Of a stretch of 64,000 bases of DNA, positions 33,485-42,225 are shown one piece after another. The first letter of the stretch is position 1. Every line of letters starts with the position of its first letter. This stretch comes from Bradyrhizobium cytisi (GTDB lineage: Bacteria > Pseudomonadota > Alphaproteobacteria > Rhizobiales > Xanthobacteraceae): the NCBI RefSeq assembly GCF_008123515.1, contig NZ_VSSR01000042.1, positions 62,001-126,000 on the forward strand. Reading direction: 5' to 3'. The notes under the pieces were generated by a model, which did not search any database, was not told the origin of the DNA, and was given only the letters and a program-made list of their open reading frames with translations. Position numbers and translations under genes: made by a program.

Positions 33485-34564
33485 ATGACGACGAATTCCG
33501 CCCCGAAAAACCCGCGCGCCGTGCGCTGGTGGCTGATCTCCGTGGCCGCCCTGATCGCGCTGATGGTGCTGGTCGGCGGCGCGACGCGGCTGACGGAATC
33601 CGGCCTGTCGATCGTCGAGTGGAAGCCCGTCACCGGCAGCGTGCCGCCGCTGTCGGAGACACAATGGACCGACGCGTTCGAGGCCTACAAGAAGATCCCG
33701 CAATATCGCGAGCTCAACGCCGGGATGTCGCTCTCCGAGTTCAAGCAGATTTTCTGGTGGGAATGGAGCCACCGGCTGCTCGGCCGCTTCATCGGGGTTG
33801 CCTATCTGCTGCCGTTCCTGTTCTTCCTGTGGCGCGGCGGTCTCTCCGGCGAATTGAAGCGGCGGCTGTGGCTGCTGTTCGGGCTCGGCGGCCTCCAGGG
33901 CGCGGTCGGCTGGTGGATGGTGGCATCAGGTCTGTCCGAGCGGGTCGAGGTGTCGCAATATCGGCTGGCGACGCATCTGGCGCTGGCGCTGCTGATCTTC
34001 GCCGGCATCGTCTGGACGGTGCGGCGGCTCGCCGATCGGCCGCAGCTTGCCGTTCCCGCGCGGCTGCGGTTCACGAGCGCGGTGCTGGTGATCGTGACCT
34101 TCATCCAGATCTATTTCGGTGCGCTGGTCGCGGGCCTGCGCGCCGGACGCGCCTACAACACCTGGCCGCAGATCGATGGCGCCTTCATTCCGTCTGCAGA
34201 GCGGCTGTGGTTCGAGACGCCGTGGTGGCGCAACATGTTCGACAATGTGCTGACGGTGCAGTTCGAGCACCGCATGACGGCTTATCTGCTGTTCGCACTG
34301 GCGGCGCTGCACGCGTTCGACGCGGTGCGTTCACGCGCCGGCTCGGCGGCGGGCGGTGCGCTCTGGTTGTTCGCGGCCGTGAGCGTGCAGGCGGTGCTCG
34401 GCATCCTTACGCTGCTCAACCAGGTGCCGATCGATCTCGCTCTCTCGCACCAGACGGTTGCGATCGTGGTGCTCACGCTTGCGGTGATGCAGGCGGAGCG
34501 GCTCGCTTCTCGGCGATCGGCCGAGATGCAGCCGCGCGTGGTGCCGGTCGGCCAGGCCGGCTGA
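33485..34564 (+). CDS. ctaA: Heme A synthase (CtaA/COX15)
   Basis: A 359-residue inner-membrane protein with eight predicted helices. Heme-ligand histidines are visible in EWSHRLLGRFIG (~residue 100), RLATHLALALLIF (~163), QFEHRMTAYLLF (~263) and LALSHQTVAIVV (~325). LVGGATRLTESGLSIVEWKP, near the start, is the family hallmark. It oxidises the C8 methyl group of heme O to the formyl of heme A for aa3-type cytochrome oxidase. The DUF2842 gene upstream is a frequent neighbour. ATG 33485 gives the family start. Confidence 0.97.
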   Translation: MTTNSAPKNPRAVRWWLISVAALIALMVLVGGATRLTESGLSIVEWKPVTGSVPPLSETQWTDAFEAYKKIPQYRELNAGMSLSEFKQIFWWEWSHRLLGRFIGVAYLLPFLFFLWRGGLSGELKRRLWLLFGLGGLQGAVGWWMVASGLSERVEVSQYRLATHLALALLIFAGIVWTVRRLADRPQLAVPARLRFTSAVLVIVTFIQIYFGALVAGLRAGRAYNTWPQIDGAFIPSAERLWFETPWWRNMFDNVLTVQFEHRMTAYLLFALAALHAFDAVRSRAGSAAGGALWLFAAVSVQAVLGILTLLNQVPIDLALSHQTVAIVVLTLAVMQAERLASRRSAEMQPRVVPVGQAG

Positions 34565-34574
34565 TCCCGGCTGA

Positions 34575-34919
34575 TCAGCAATAACCGTAGATGCCGCACG
34601 AGTAGGGCAGGCGCCAGAAATAATCGACCTGCTTCCCGCCGTAATACGAGCCCTGATAGTCGTAGTCCCAGGGGCGGCCGTAGTAACCCGGCAGCGTATG
34701 CGAGCCCGGCAGCAGCGGCGTGCCCGGCAGGTTGCGGATATAGCTGCCGACACCGTAGGCCGGCGAGATCAGCGCATCCGGATCGGTCTCGACATAGACC
34801 TTTGGCGGTTCCTGCGGCGGAGCGGCGGCCCGTCGCTTCGGCGTCGCCGGCAGATCGGCGGCAACAGCGGCTGAAACCATCAGCATCGCTGCCAGGGCAG
34901 GTACCATCCAGCGCAGCAT
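34575..34919 (-). CDS. Secreted Tyr/Pro-rich protein of unknown function
   Basis: From ATG 34919 (CGGAG upstream) a 114-residue protein: signal peptide MLRWMVPALAAMLMVSAAVA (cleavage before ADLP), a Pro-rich segment RRAAAPPQEPPKVYVE, and a Tyr/Gly-rich tail with PAYGVGSYIRN, LPGYYGRPWDYDYQGSYYGG and CGIYGYC. It looks like a small periplasmic or outer-membrane-associated protein conserved in this genus. No catalytic motif is visible. It is convergent with ctaA, 10 bp apart. Confidence 0.75.
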   Translation of the reverse strand: MLRWMVPALAAMLMVSAAVAADLPATPKRRAAAPPQEPPKVYVETDPDALISPAYGVGSYIRNLPGTPLLPGSHTLPGYYGRPWDYDYQGSYYGGKQVDYFWRLPYSCGIYGYC

Positions 34920-35024
34920 TTTCGGCTCCGAATCAAAGGCGCGATCCAAAGTCCATGTATGCGGCAGATATGGTTAATGACTGTTAACCGTCGCACGCGG
35001 GCGCGCTTTCACGGGCTGCGTTGA

Positions 35025-35783
35025 TCAGGCAGGGAACGTCCTGACCGGGGTGACGACCGCGTCGAATTGAATGCTCACCCTGTTCTTCAGAACGTGCTGG
35101 ATGACCTCCGTTTCCGACTTGTCGAAAAACTCATCCCAGTTCGCGGCTTGACCGAACTCTCTGGCGAAATCGATCTCGGCGAACCTTCCAAGGAAGAGGG
35201 CCGTGACGTCAGATTCATTGTTCTTCGCGATCAAATGTTTTTGTCCCGACTTCTTCATGTACAGGCTGATCATGCGGAGAGCCTTGTAGACCAGCGTGCT
35301 GTCGTGAAAGAGAACGACCGCATCGCTCTTCACCAGCGGAAGCGTCCACAGGAAGTCCCTGAAGCAGGCGATATCGGTGTGCTCGCCATCGATGAAGGCG
35401 ACATCGAAGCTGTTTTCCGCCCCTTGGACCGAATCTACCGAGCCATCGAACGTTGTCAGCTTGGACGTCGGAACGCCACGCGACACCAGATTATCAATCA
35501 TGGTCTGGTGCGTAATTCCGGAATAGTCGTACTTGGCGCCCCTCTCGTCTGGCTGTTGCCGCCCTCTTTCATCAATTGAGAGCACCGCCTTGCATGCGGG
35601 GTCCAGCAGAAACGGGGTCAGGCTCCCGCCGAGATAAGAGCCGATCTCGACGTAAGAAAACGATCCCAGCACTCTCTTGGTGAGAGCTATGGTCTGCAAC
35701 AGGAACCTTTTATCGTGAGCGCTTGTTTGCGAGGGAATTGGGAAAAGCGTTCCGATATCCGGCACGGCGATATTCATGGCCAT
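35025..35783 (-). CDS. Class I SAM-dependent methyltransferase-like protein (family 24 type)
   Basis: A 252-residue protein. YVEIGSYLGGSLTPFLL is the SAM-binding motif I, AVLSIDERG gives the acidic end of beta2, FDVAFIDGEHT is motif IV of the CmcI/methyltransferase-24 type, and VVLFHDSTLVYKAL is the following strand and helix with a potential metal-binding His-Asp. Such enzymes methylate sugars or small hydroxylated compounds. The neighbours (secreted protein, metY) do not reveal the substrate. ATG 35783 or ATG 35777, two codons later, could be used. Confident about the fold, not about the reaction. Confidence 0.75.
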   Translation of the reverse strand: MAMNIAVPDIGTLFPIPSQTSAHDKRFLLQTIALTKRVLGSFSYVEIGSYLGGSLTPFLLDPACKAVLSIDERGRQQPDERGAKYDYSGITHQTMIDNLVSRGVPTSKLTTFDGSVDSVQGAENSFDVAFIDGEHTDIACFRDFLWTLPLVKSDAVVLFHDSTLVYKALRMISLYMKKSGQKHLIAKNNESDVTALFLGRFAEIDFAREFGQAANWDEFFDKSETEVIQHVLKNRVSIQFDAVVTPVRTFPA

Positions 35784-35915
35784 CCTTGTGCAGTCGTGAT
35801 CATGATGCCCGGTTGAGTCGTGGGGGCGTTGAGCGACCGTAGCGACGGAAGCTGGCGCGGAGCCTTCGGCATGGCGCAGCGCCAGATCCCGGTGCGGATG
35901 GACAGCGTTGAGGCT

Positions 35916-37196
35916 CTACGCGCTCAGCGCCTGCTCCAGGTCTGCGATCAGGTCTTCCTTGTCCTCGATGCCGATCGAGAGCCGGACCACGTCGGGGCCG
36001 GCGCCGGACTTGATCTTGGCGGCGTCGTCGAGCTGGCTGTGCGTGGTTGAGGCCGGGTGGATGACGAGCGAACGGGTGTCGCCGACATTGGCCAGATGCG
36101 AGAACAGCTGCAGTTTCGACACCAGATTGACGCCGGCGTCATAGCCACCCTTCAGGCTGAAGGTGAACACGGCGCCCGCACCCTTCGGGGCATATTTGCG
36201 CGCGAGCTGGTTGTACTTGTCGGTTGCCAAGCCGGCATAGTTCACCGCGGACACCGCGGAGTGGCCGGCGAGGAATTCGGCGACCGCCTTGGCGTTGTCG
36301 CAGTGCTTCTGCATGCGCAGCGGCAGCGTCTCGATGCCGGTGAGGATCATGAAGGCATTGAACGGTGACAGGGCGGGCCCGAGGTCGCGCAGGCCGAGCA
36401 CGCGGCAGGCGATGGCAAAGGCGAAATTGCCAAACGTCTCTTGGAGACGGATGCCGTGATATTCCGGCCGCGGCTCCGACAGCATCGGATATTTTCCGCC
36501 GGTGGACCAATCGAAGGTGCCGGCATCGACGATGATGCCGCCGAGCGAATTGCCGTGGCCGCCGAGAAATTTCGTCAGCGAGTGCACGACGATGTCGGCG
36601 CCGTGGTCGATCGGGCGGATCAGATAGGGCGAGGCCAGCGTGTTGTCGACGATCAAGGGCACGCCCGCCTTGCGCGCCACCGTCGAGATCGCCTCGATAT
36701 CGGTGATGCTGCCGGCGGGATTGGCGATAGACTCGATGAAGATCGCTTTCGTGCGCGGCGTCACCGCGCGCTCGAAGCTTGCGACGTCATCGGGATCGGC
36801 CCACACAACGTTCCAGCCAAAACTCTTGAACGCATGCGAGAACTGGTTGATCGAGCCGCCATAGAGTTTTCGCGCGGCGATGAATTCGTCGCCGGGCTGG
36901 AGCAATTGCTGCAGCACCACGACCTGCGCGGCATGGCCCGAGGCCACCGCAAGCGCGGCGGTGCCGCCCTCGAGCGCGGCCACGCGCTCCTCCAGCACAG
37001 CATTGGTGGGATTGCCGATGCGGGTATAGATGTTGCCGAACGCCTGCAGGCCGAACAGCGAGGCCGCGTGGTCGGCGTCGTTGAACACGAACGATGTCGT
37101 CTGATAAATCGGAGTCGCGCGCGCACCGGTGGTGGGATCGGGCTGTGCACCGGCATGCACGGCGAGGGTCGAAAATCCCGGAAGGCGATCGCTCAT
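35916..37196 (-). CDS. metY: O-acetylhomoserine (thiol)-lyase/sulfhydrylase
   Basis: A 426-residue PLP enzyme of the Cys/Met-metabolism family, whose length is typical of MetY. Features: FSTLAVHAGAQPDPTTGARA near the N-terminus, YTRIGNPTNAVLEERVAALEGG, and the PLP Lys in VVHSLTKFLGGHGNSLGG (Lys ~208). It converts O-acetylhomoserine and sulfide to homocysteine in direct sulfhydrylation. MetZ (O-succinylhomoserine sulfhydrylase) is the main alternative, but the length and the ~40-residue insert favour MetY. I looked for a SAM riboswitch upstream and did not see one. Confidence 0.9.
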   Translation of the reverse strand: MSDRLPGFSTLAVHAGAQPDPTTGARATPIYQTTSFVFNDADHAASLFGLQAFGNIYTRIGNPTNAVLEERVAALEGGTAALAVASGHAAQVVVLQQLLQPGDEFIAARKLYGGSINQFSHAFKSFGWNVVWADPDDVASFERAVTPRTKAIFIESIANPAGSITDIEAISTVARKAGVPLIVDNTLASPYLIRPIDHGADIVVHSLTKFLGGHGNSLGGIIVDAGTFDWSTGGKYPMLSEPRPEYHGIRLQETFGNFAFAIACRVLGLRDLGPALSPFNAFMILTGIETLPLRMQKHCDNAKAVAEFLAGHSAVSAVNYAGLATDKYNQLARKYAPKGAGAVFTFSLKGGYDAGVNLVSKLQLFSHLANVGDTRSLVIHPASTTHSQLDDAAKIKSGAGPDVVRLSIGIEDKEDLIADLEQALSA

Positions 37197-37326
37197 TTGG
37201 GGGGCGTCCTGTTCTTATGGTCTGAAATCGCGCGGCATGCTGATCGGCGTCACGGCTGCCGTCAAGCCGCCGCTTCACAGCTCGGCGCTACGCATTGTCA
37301 CGTTCGCGCAATGGAAATTTATTGCG

Positions 37327-37938
37327 TCAGTTTTGTTCGGTCTTGTTTTTGGCGGCGCGATCCGAGGCCGCGGTCTCGCCGCCCCCGACACTCATCCGAT
37401 TGAGGGACAGCCGCATGCCCTGCGTCGGCGCAGGCGGGCGCTTGGAGCTGAGCGTGCGCGAGTTGACGCCCATCCAGGAAATTTCCGACGACAGCCTGCC
37501 ATATTCGATTTTTGGGCAGCGGTTCATCACGACCTTGATGCCTGCGGCCTCGGCCTTTTCCGCCGCCGCATCGTCACGCGCGCCAAGCTGCATCCAGATC
37601 ACCTTCGGCAGCGGATCGAGTGTGAGGGCCTCGTCGACGACAGGCATGATGTGGCTGGAGTTGCGAAAAATGTCGATCATGTCGACGGGACCTCCGATGT
37701 CGCGCAGCGAGGCGACGAAAGGCTTTCCAAGCAGGTCCTTGCCGACATGACCGGGATTGACCGGGATCATGTCGTAGCCGCGCTGCGCCAGATATTTGAA
37801 CGCGAAATAGCTCGGCCGCACATTGACCGGCGAGGCGCCGACCATCGCAATCGACTTCACGCTGTTGAGGATGGCGCGGATGTAATTGTCGGGATAGGCG
37901 TCGTGGTTCATCTGGCGTCTTTTCTTGTTGTCACTCAT
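37327..37938 (-). CDS. CoA-binding domain protein
   Basis: A 203-residue protein with a CoA_binding_2 Rossmann fold: VKSIAMVGASPVNVRPSYFA (GxSxNxxRPS motif), YDMIPVNPGHVGKDLLGKP, VDMIDIFRNSSHIMPVVDEA and VIWMQLGARDDAAAEKAEAA ending VVMNRCPKIEYGRL. A ~55-residue Ser/Arg-rich tail follows the domain. Proteins of this family bind CoA; their function is poorly known. Its start overlaps the stop of the enoyl-CoA hydratase gene by 8 bp, so the two are translationally coupled and probably work in acyl-CoA metabolism. Confidence 0.88.
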   Translation of the reverse strand: MSDNKKRRQMNHDAYPDNYIRAILNSVKSIAMVGASPVNVRPSYFAFKYLAQRGYDMIPVNPGHVGKDLLGKPFVASLRDIGGPVDMIDIFRNSSHIMPVVDEALTLDPLPKVIWMQLGARDDAAAEKAEAAGIKVVMNRCPKIEYGRLSSEISWMGVNSRTLSSKRPPAPTQGMRLSLNRMSVGGGETAASDRAAKNKTEQN

Positions 37939-38755
37939 CCCGCCATGTTGGCGCGCGCTTCTCGATGAAGGCGCCGATGCCTTCCTCGGCGTCGCGCGCC
38001 ATCATGTTCTCGGTCATCACCTCTGCCGCATAGCGATAGGCGTCCGCAAGGCTCATCTCGGCCTGGCGGTAGAACGCCTCCTTGCCGAGCTTGACGGTGT
38101 AGGCGGATTTCAGCGCGACCTGCTGCGCCAGCGCGATCGCGACGTCGCGCTCGGTGCCGGCTGCGACCACGCGGTTGACGAGGCCGATCTCACGGGCGCG
38201 CTGGGCCGGGACCGGCTCGCCGGTGAGCAGCATCTCCATCGCCTGCTTGCGCGGCACGTTGCGCGATAGTGCCACCATCGGCGTCGAGCAGAACAGGCCG
38301 ATGTCGACGCCGGGTGTGGCGAAGCTCGCCGCCTCCGACGCGATCGCAAGATCGCAGCTCGCCACGAGCTGGCAGCCGGCGGCGGTCGCGATGCCCTGGA
38401 CTGCTGCGACCACCGGCTTCGGCAGGTGCACGATCGCCTGCATCATCGCGCTGCAGGCGTTCATGAGCTCGGCGAAATAGGCGCGGCCGCGATCGGGATC
38501 GGTGCGGCGTGCGGTCAGCTCCTTCATGTCGTGGCCGGCGGAAAAGGCCGGGCCGTTGGCGGCGATGACGGCGGCGCGAATGCGCTTGTCCTCGGCAATC
38601 GCGTTGAAGCTTGCATGCAGCTGGCCGATCATCGCCTCCGACAGGCTGTTGCGCGCGGCGGGGCGGTTCAGTGTCAGCACGGCGACACTGCCGACGATCT
38701 CCCGCAGCAAGATCGGCGGTTCCGGGGAGGGGGGTCGGGCGGGCTGGACGGACAT
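37931..38755 (-). CDS. Enoyl-CoA hydratase/isomerase family protein
   Basis: From ATG 38755 a 274-residue crotonase. The oxyanion-hole motifs are FSAGHDMKEL (~residue 70) and AVQGIATAAGCQLVASCDLA (~115), and the C-terminus has EKRAPTWRDE, the usual EKRxPxW. Residues beyond the active-site Glu position (CDLAIASEAASF) are conserved. The frame could extend to 38923, but the extra residues are not family-like. It hydrates or isomerises an enoyl-CoA in the cytosol. It overlaps the CoA-binding gene downstream (8 bp) and is divergent from a PaaI-type thioesterase, a sensible partner. Confidence 0.92.
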   Translation of the reverse strand: MSVQPARPPSPEPPILLREIVGSVAVLTLNRPAARNSLSEAMIGQLHASFNAIAEDKRIRAAVIAANGPAFSAGHDMKELTARRTDPDRGRAYFAELMNACSAMMQAIVHLPKPVVAAVQGIATAAGCQLVASCDLAIASEAASFATPGVDIGLFCSTPMVALSRNVPRKQAMEMLLTGEPVPAQRAREIGLVNRVVAAGTERDVAIALAQQVALKSAYTVKLGKEAFYRQAEMSLADAYRYAAEVMTENMMARDAEEGIGAFIEKRAPTWRDE

Positions 38756-38837
38756 TGAAGATTCCGCTTGGGTTATTGCAGTTGGATGACGCAGATAACT
38801 TAATGTAACAAGCGACGTGAAGCGAGGGTGAGGGGGC

Positions 38838-39266
38838 ATGGCGTTAGCGAAAATGAGCGTGGCGGAGCTCGAGCAGTTTCTCCGCGACGAATTTCCCCAA
38901 GCCTTCAGCGGCGACGACATCATGATCGAGAGCGCGGACGGCCAGACCTGCCTTTTGCGCCAGCGTTACAGCGAACGGATGCTGCGGCCGGGCGGAACGG
39001 TGTCCGGCCCCACGCTGATGGCTCTGGCGGATTTCGCCATGTACGTGGTGCTGCTGTCGGCCATCGGGCCGATCGGGCTGGCGGTGACCACCAATCTCAA
39101 CATCAATTTCCTGCGCAAGGGCCAGCCGGGGCAGGATGTGCTGGCGGAGGCCCGGCTGCTGAAGCTCGGCAAGCGCCTGGCGGTCGGGGAGGTGAACTTG
39201 TTGTCGGGGACCTCGCCCGATCCGATCGCCCATGTCACATCGACCTATTCCATTCCAAATGTTTGA
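38838..39266 (+). CDS. PaaI-family hotdog thioesterase
   Basis: A 142-residue single-domain hotdog protein. YSERMLRPGGTVSGPTLMAL (with the conserved GG and a GPTLMALAD helix), VTTNLNINFLRKGQPGQDVL and AEARLLKLGKRLAVGEV are characteristic of the PaaI/YdiI group. It hydrolyses acyl-CoA thioesters. It is divergent from the enoyl-CoA hydratase gene with 82 bp between them. GAGGGTGAGGGGGC precedes ATG 38838. Confidence 0.88.
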   Translation: MALAKMSVAELEQFLRDEFPQAFSGDDIMIESADGQTCLLRQRYSERMLRPGGTVSGPTLMALADFAMYVVLLSAIGPIGLAVTTNLNINFLRKGQPGQDVLAEARLLKLGKRLAVGEVNLLSGTSPDPIAHVTSTYSIPNV

Positions 39267-39338
39267 TCTTTTTGCAGGTATTATAGCACCATATTTATAA
39301 GGCACTGATTTTATTGGCATAATTTCCGTGTCCAGGCA

Positions 39339-39367
39339 TTGACCGTTGCGCGTCTCTTCTCTAGAAA
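39339..39367 (+). promoter_or_regulatory. Probable rplM-rpsI promoter
   Basis: TTGACC (39339-39344) and TAGAAA (39362-39367) separated by exactly 17 bp, 58 bp upstream of rplM. This is a good sigma-70-type match in a short AT-richer region. Confidence 0.6.
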
Positions 39368-39424
39368 CCCGCGCAGTCCGGTGCGGTGTTCGCGCCGCTA
39401 TTCCCCGTCCACGGAAACTCTGAC

Positions 39425-39889
39425 ATGAAAACCTTTTCGGCAAAGCCGGCCGAGGTGACGAAGAAGTGGGTGCTGATCGACGCCAAGGGTCTGGTCGTCG
39501 GCCGTCTCGCCACCATCGTTGCCATGCGTCTGCGCGGCAAGCATCTCCCGACCTACACCCCGCACGTTGACTGCGGCGACAACGTCATCATCATCAACGC
39601 CCAGCATGCAGTCCTCACCGGCCGCAAGCGCGAGCAGAAGACCTACTACAAGCACACCGGCTATGTCGGCCACATCAAGGAGCGCACCGCGCGCCAGATC
39701 CTTGAAGGCAAGCATCCCGAGCGCGTGCTCGAGAAGGCCGTCGAGCGCATGATCCCGCGTGGTCCGCTCGGTCGCGTCCAGATGGGCAACCTCCGCGTCT
39801 ATGGTGGTGCTGATCATCCGCACGAGGCCCAGACGCCCGAGAAGATCGACATCGCCAAGTTGAACCGCAAGAACACGAGGGCCGCATAA
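39425..39889 (+). CDS. rplM: 50S ribosomal protein L13
   Basis: A 154-residue L13 from ATG 39425. The sequence has KWVLIDAKGLVVGRLATIVA, RLRGKHLPTYTPHVDCGDNV, TGYVGHIKERTA, the conserved AVERMIPRGPLGRVQMGNLR and YGGADHPHEAQ. It is an early-assembly large-subunit protein bound to 23S rRNA and, in some bacteria, an autoregulator of its operon. The universally paired rpsI follows 2 bp downstream. The longer frame (start 39386) is not used. Confidence 0.98.
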   Translation: MKTFSAKPAEVTKKWVLIDAKGLVVGRLATIVAMRLRGKHLPTYTPHVDCGDNVIIINAQHAVLTGRKREQKTYYKHTGYVGHIKERTARQILEGKHPERVLEKAVERMIPRGPLGRVQMGNLRVYGGADHPHEAQTPEKIDIAKLNRKNTRAA

Positions 39890-39891
39890 TC

Positions 39892-40371
39892 ATGGCCGAA
39901 TCCATTCAGTCGCTCGACCAACTCTCGCAGCTCAAGACCGCGGCGGCGCCCGATGCGCCCAAGCACGAGAAGAAGGTCGACAAATTCAACCGCGCCTACG
40001 CCACCGGCAAGCGCAAGGACGCGGTCGCCCGGGTCTGGATCAAGCCGGGCGCCGGCAAGGTCACCGTCAACTCGCGCGAGGTCGAGGTCTATTTCGCCCG
40101 TCCCGTGCTGCGCATGATGATCGAGCAGCCGTTCTCCGTGGCCGCCCGTTCCGGCCAGTATGATGTGATCTGCACCGTCGCCGGCGGCGGCCTGTCCGGT
40201 CAGGCTGGTGCTGTTCGTCACGGCATCTCCAAGGCGCTCACCTATTTCGAGCCCGAGCTGCGCACCGTGCTCAAGAAGGGCGGCTTCCTCACCCGCGACT
40301 CGCGCGTGGTCGAGCGCAAGAAGTACGGCAAGGCCAAGGCCCGCCGGTCCTTCCAGTTCTCGAAGCGTTAA
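39892..40371 (+). CDS. rpsI: 30S ribosomal protein S9
   Basis: A 159-residue S9 with a ~30-residue N-terminal extension (IQSLDQLSQLKTAAAPDAP) as in many alphaproteobacteria. The core has RAYATGKRKDAVARVWIKPG, VEVYFARPVLRMMIEQPF, GGGLSGQAGAVRHGISKALT and ends in KKYGKAKARRSFQFSKR, the decoding-site tail that reaches the P-site tRNA. It is co-transcribed with rplM and closed by a strong terminator. Confidence 0.98.
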   Translation: MAESIQSLDQLSQLKTAAAPDAPKHEKKVDKFNRAYATGKRKDAVARVWIKPGAGKVTVNSREVEVYFARPVLRMMIEQPFSVAARSGQYDVICTVAGGGLSGQAGAVRHGISKALTYFEPELRTVLKKGGFLTRDSRVVERKKYGKAKARRSFQFSKR

Positions 40372-40419
40372 TCGCTTCGGTCACATTCGCCGCGAAAGCG
40401 GCTTCAATGAGAAGCAAAA

Positions 40420-40444
40420 GGGCGCTGATTTCAGCGCCCTTTTT
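40420..40444 (+). terminator. Intrinsic terminator of rplM-rpsI
   Basis: GGGCGCTG-ATTT-CAGCGCCC is a perfect 8-bp stem followed by TTTTT, 48 bp after the rpsI stop. Confidence 0.92.
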
Positions 40445-40600
40445 GTCATTCGTTTGTACGCAAATTGAAGACGAGTTTCCCGAAAACTTGGGGCCGCGTG
40501 AAAACCTGAATGGAACTCGCGGGACATAGCGTCGCATCTGGAAGGGCGCGCAAATCGGATGTGCCGATCGCGTAACTGCTATGTTCAAGAGGGGGCCGAC

Positions 40601-41833
40601 ATGATGTCGCTCGATAGCATGACGCTCTATTTGGTTGCCACGATGGTCGCCGCATTGCTCGGCGCCATGATGGTGTTTTTCGGCAGACAGGAGAACAGCC
40701 CCGCGCTGAAATGGTGGGGCACCGCTTATCTGCTCGGCGCAGCTTCCGTCGCGCTGTGGACGGCGACCGGCGACAAGCTCGGCTCGCACCTCTATCTCGC
40801 ATTGAACGCGGTCGGTTTCGTCGCCTGCGGCATGGTGTGGAATGCGGCGCGCGTCTTCCACGGCCGCAAGCCGAACTGGCCCGGTCTCGTGCTTGGTGCA
40901 CTCGCCTGGGTCGCGACCGTAACACTGCTCGATCCCACCGCGTCGATGCTGCGCATGATCATCGGCGCCGGCATCGTCTCGGTCTATGCGGCGCTGACCG
41001 CGAGCGAGCTCTGGGTCGAGCGGCGCAAGAGCCTGCAACGGCGCTGGCCGGCCTTCGTGGTGCCGGTGATGCACGGCTGCGTGCTGATGCTGCCGATCCT
41101 GCTCGGCAGCTTCCTGCGCCCGAACGATGCCGGCTTCTCCCACAGCGTCTGGGTCACCGTGTTCGCGGTCGAGCTCGTGCTCTATGCCGTCGGCACCGTG
41201 TTCGTGATCTTCATGCTGGTGTCCGAGCGCACCGTCACCGCGCACCGCACTGCCGCGTCGACCGATCCGCTGACTGGCATGCTCAACCGCCGTGGCTTCT
41301 CGGAAGCTTGTGCGCGGACGATCGAGCGCGAGGCCAAGGGCGGCCGGCCCGTCACCGTGATGATCTTCGACATCGACCATTTCAAGTCGATCAACGACCG
41401 CTTCGGCCATCCCGCCGGCGACGAGATGCTGAAGCTGTTCTCGACCGTGGTCGTCAATAATCTGCGCATCTCGGACCTGTCGGGCCGCATCGGCGGCGAG
41501 GAGTTCGCCGCACTGCTGCCCTGCGCGCTGGAGGAGGGTGTGCTGGTCGCCGAGCGCGTACGCGAGGCGTTCGAGACCTCGGGCGTCGTGGTCGACGAAG
41601 GACCGGTCGACACCACCGTCAGCATCGGTGTGGCCGGCGGCCCCGCCGGCACCGAGCTCGAGGTGCTGCTGGCCTCGGCCGACACCGCGCTCTACCAGGC
41701 CAAGCGCGGCGGCCGTAATCGTGTCGAGGCCGCGGAGGAGCTGCCGTTGTCGCTGGAGAACTGGCGCCGCCAGAGCGCCGCGCGGATCGGTGCAGCGAAG
41801 CCAGAGTCCAAGACACAGCCGGCGACGGCCTGA
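40601..41833 (+). CDS. Membrane diguanylate cyclase (GGDEF)
   Basis: From ATG 40601 a 410-residue protein. Six or seven transmembrane segments fill residues 1-210 (LYLVATMVAALLGAMMVFFG onward), then a GGDEF domain of ~170 residues. It has DPLTGMLNRRGF, the metal-binding IFDIDHFKSINDRFGHPAGD, the active GGEEF motif in RIGGEEFAALL, and an RISD five residues upstream, which is an RxxD inhibitory c-di-GMP site. It should therefore be an active, product-inhibited c-di-GMP synthase. There is no EAL domain. The membrane part probably senses an unknown signal. Confidence 0.93.
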   Translation: MMSLDSMTLYLVATMVAALLGAMMVFFGRQENSPALKWWGTAYLLGAASVALWTATGDKLGSHLYLALNAVGFVACGMVWNAARVFHGRKPNWPGLVLGALAWVATVTLLDPTASMLRMIIGAGIVSVYAALTASELWVERRKSLQRRWPAFVVPVMHGCVLMLPILLGSFLRPNDAGFSHSVWVTVFAVELVLYAVGTVFVIFMLVSERTVTAHRTAASTDPLTGMLNRRGFSEACARTIEREAKGGRPVTVMIFDIDHFKSINDRFGHPAGDEMLKLFSTVVVNNLRISDLSGRIGGEEFAALLPCALEEGVLVAERVREAFETSGVVVDEGPVDTTVSIGVAGGPAGTELEVLLASADTALYQAKRGGRNRVEAAEELPLSLENWRRQSAARIGAAKPESKTQPATA

Positions 41834-41890
41834 GACGAAAGGGCTTCGCGGTAATCCTCTGTTTACCATTCGGTTCCTACCATTGCGGTC

Positions 41891-42127
41891 ATGGAATCGA
41901 TCCGTCGACAGAACCCGCAGGCCGCCCTGATGTCGCTCGAAGCCGCCGCGGCCTCGACGCGCGGCGGCTTTGCCTGTCTGTTCTCGACAGCGGACGAATA
42001 CGAGACCGCCCTGATTGCCGAGCGCCGCGCCCAGGGACGTTACACGCCGAGCCGCAGCTATTGGCCGATCGCGCTGTTTCTCGGTTGCGCGCTCATCGTT
42101 GCAGGCACCGTGCTGCTATTCGCCTGA
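41891..42127 (+). CDS. Small single-pass membrane protein of unknown function
   Basis: A 78-residue protein with a soluble N-terminus (QNPQAALMSLEAAAASTRGG) and a C-terminal transmembrane helix (WPIALFLGCALIVAGTVLLF). No homologous function is recognised. It is 57 bp downstream of the diguanylate cyclase on the same strand and is followed by an intrinsic terminator, so the two may form a unit. No clear ribosome binding site is seen. Confidence 0.6.
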   Translation: MESIRRQNPQAALMSLEAAAASTRGGFACLFSTADEYETALIAERRAQGRYTPSRSYWPIALFLGCALIVAGTVLLFA

Positions 42128-42152
42128 GAGCGCCGCATTTTCGGCCGGGCAG

Positions 42153-42174
42153 GGCGCCGTTTCGGCGCCTTTTT
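42153..42174 (+). terminator. Intrinsic terminator
   Basis: A perfect 7-bp GC stem GGCGCCG/CGGCGCC around a TTT loop, followed by TTTTT, 25 bp past the small membrane-protein gene. Confidence 0.9.
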
Positions 42175-42225
42175 CTTTGGTGCCGGCTGCGGTAGATACG
42201 GTCACCAAGCAAAAGGGTGAAACCG

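Noticed and set aside
37197..37326. SAM-II riboswitch upstream of metY
   Set aside because: The leader has a GCTTGACGGCAGCC-like segment but lacks the CUAAAG-type core and pseudoknot partners, so it does not fit the consensus.
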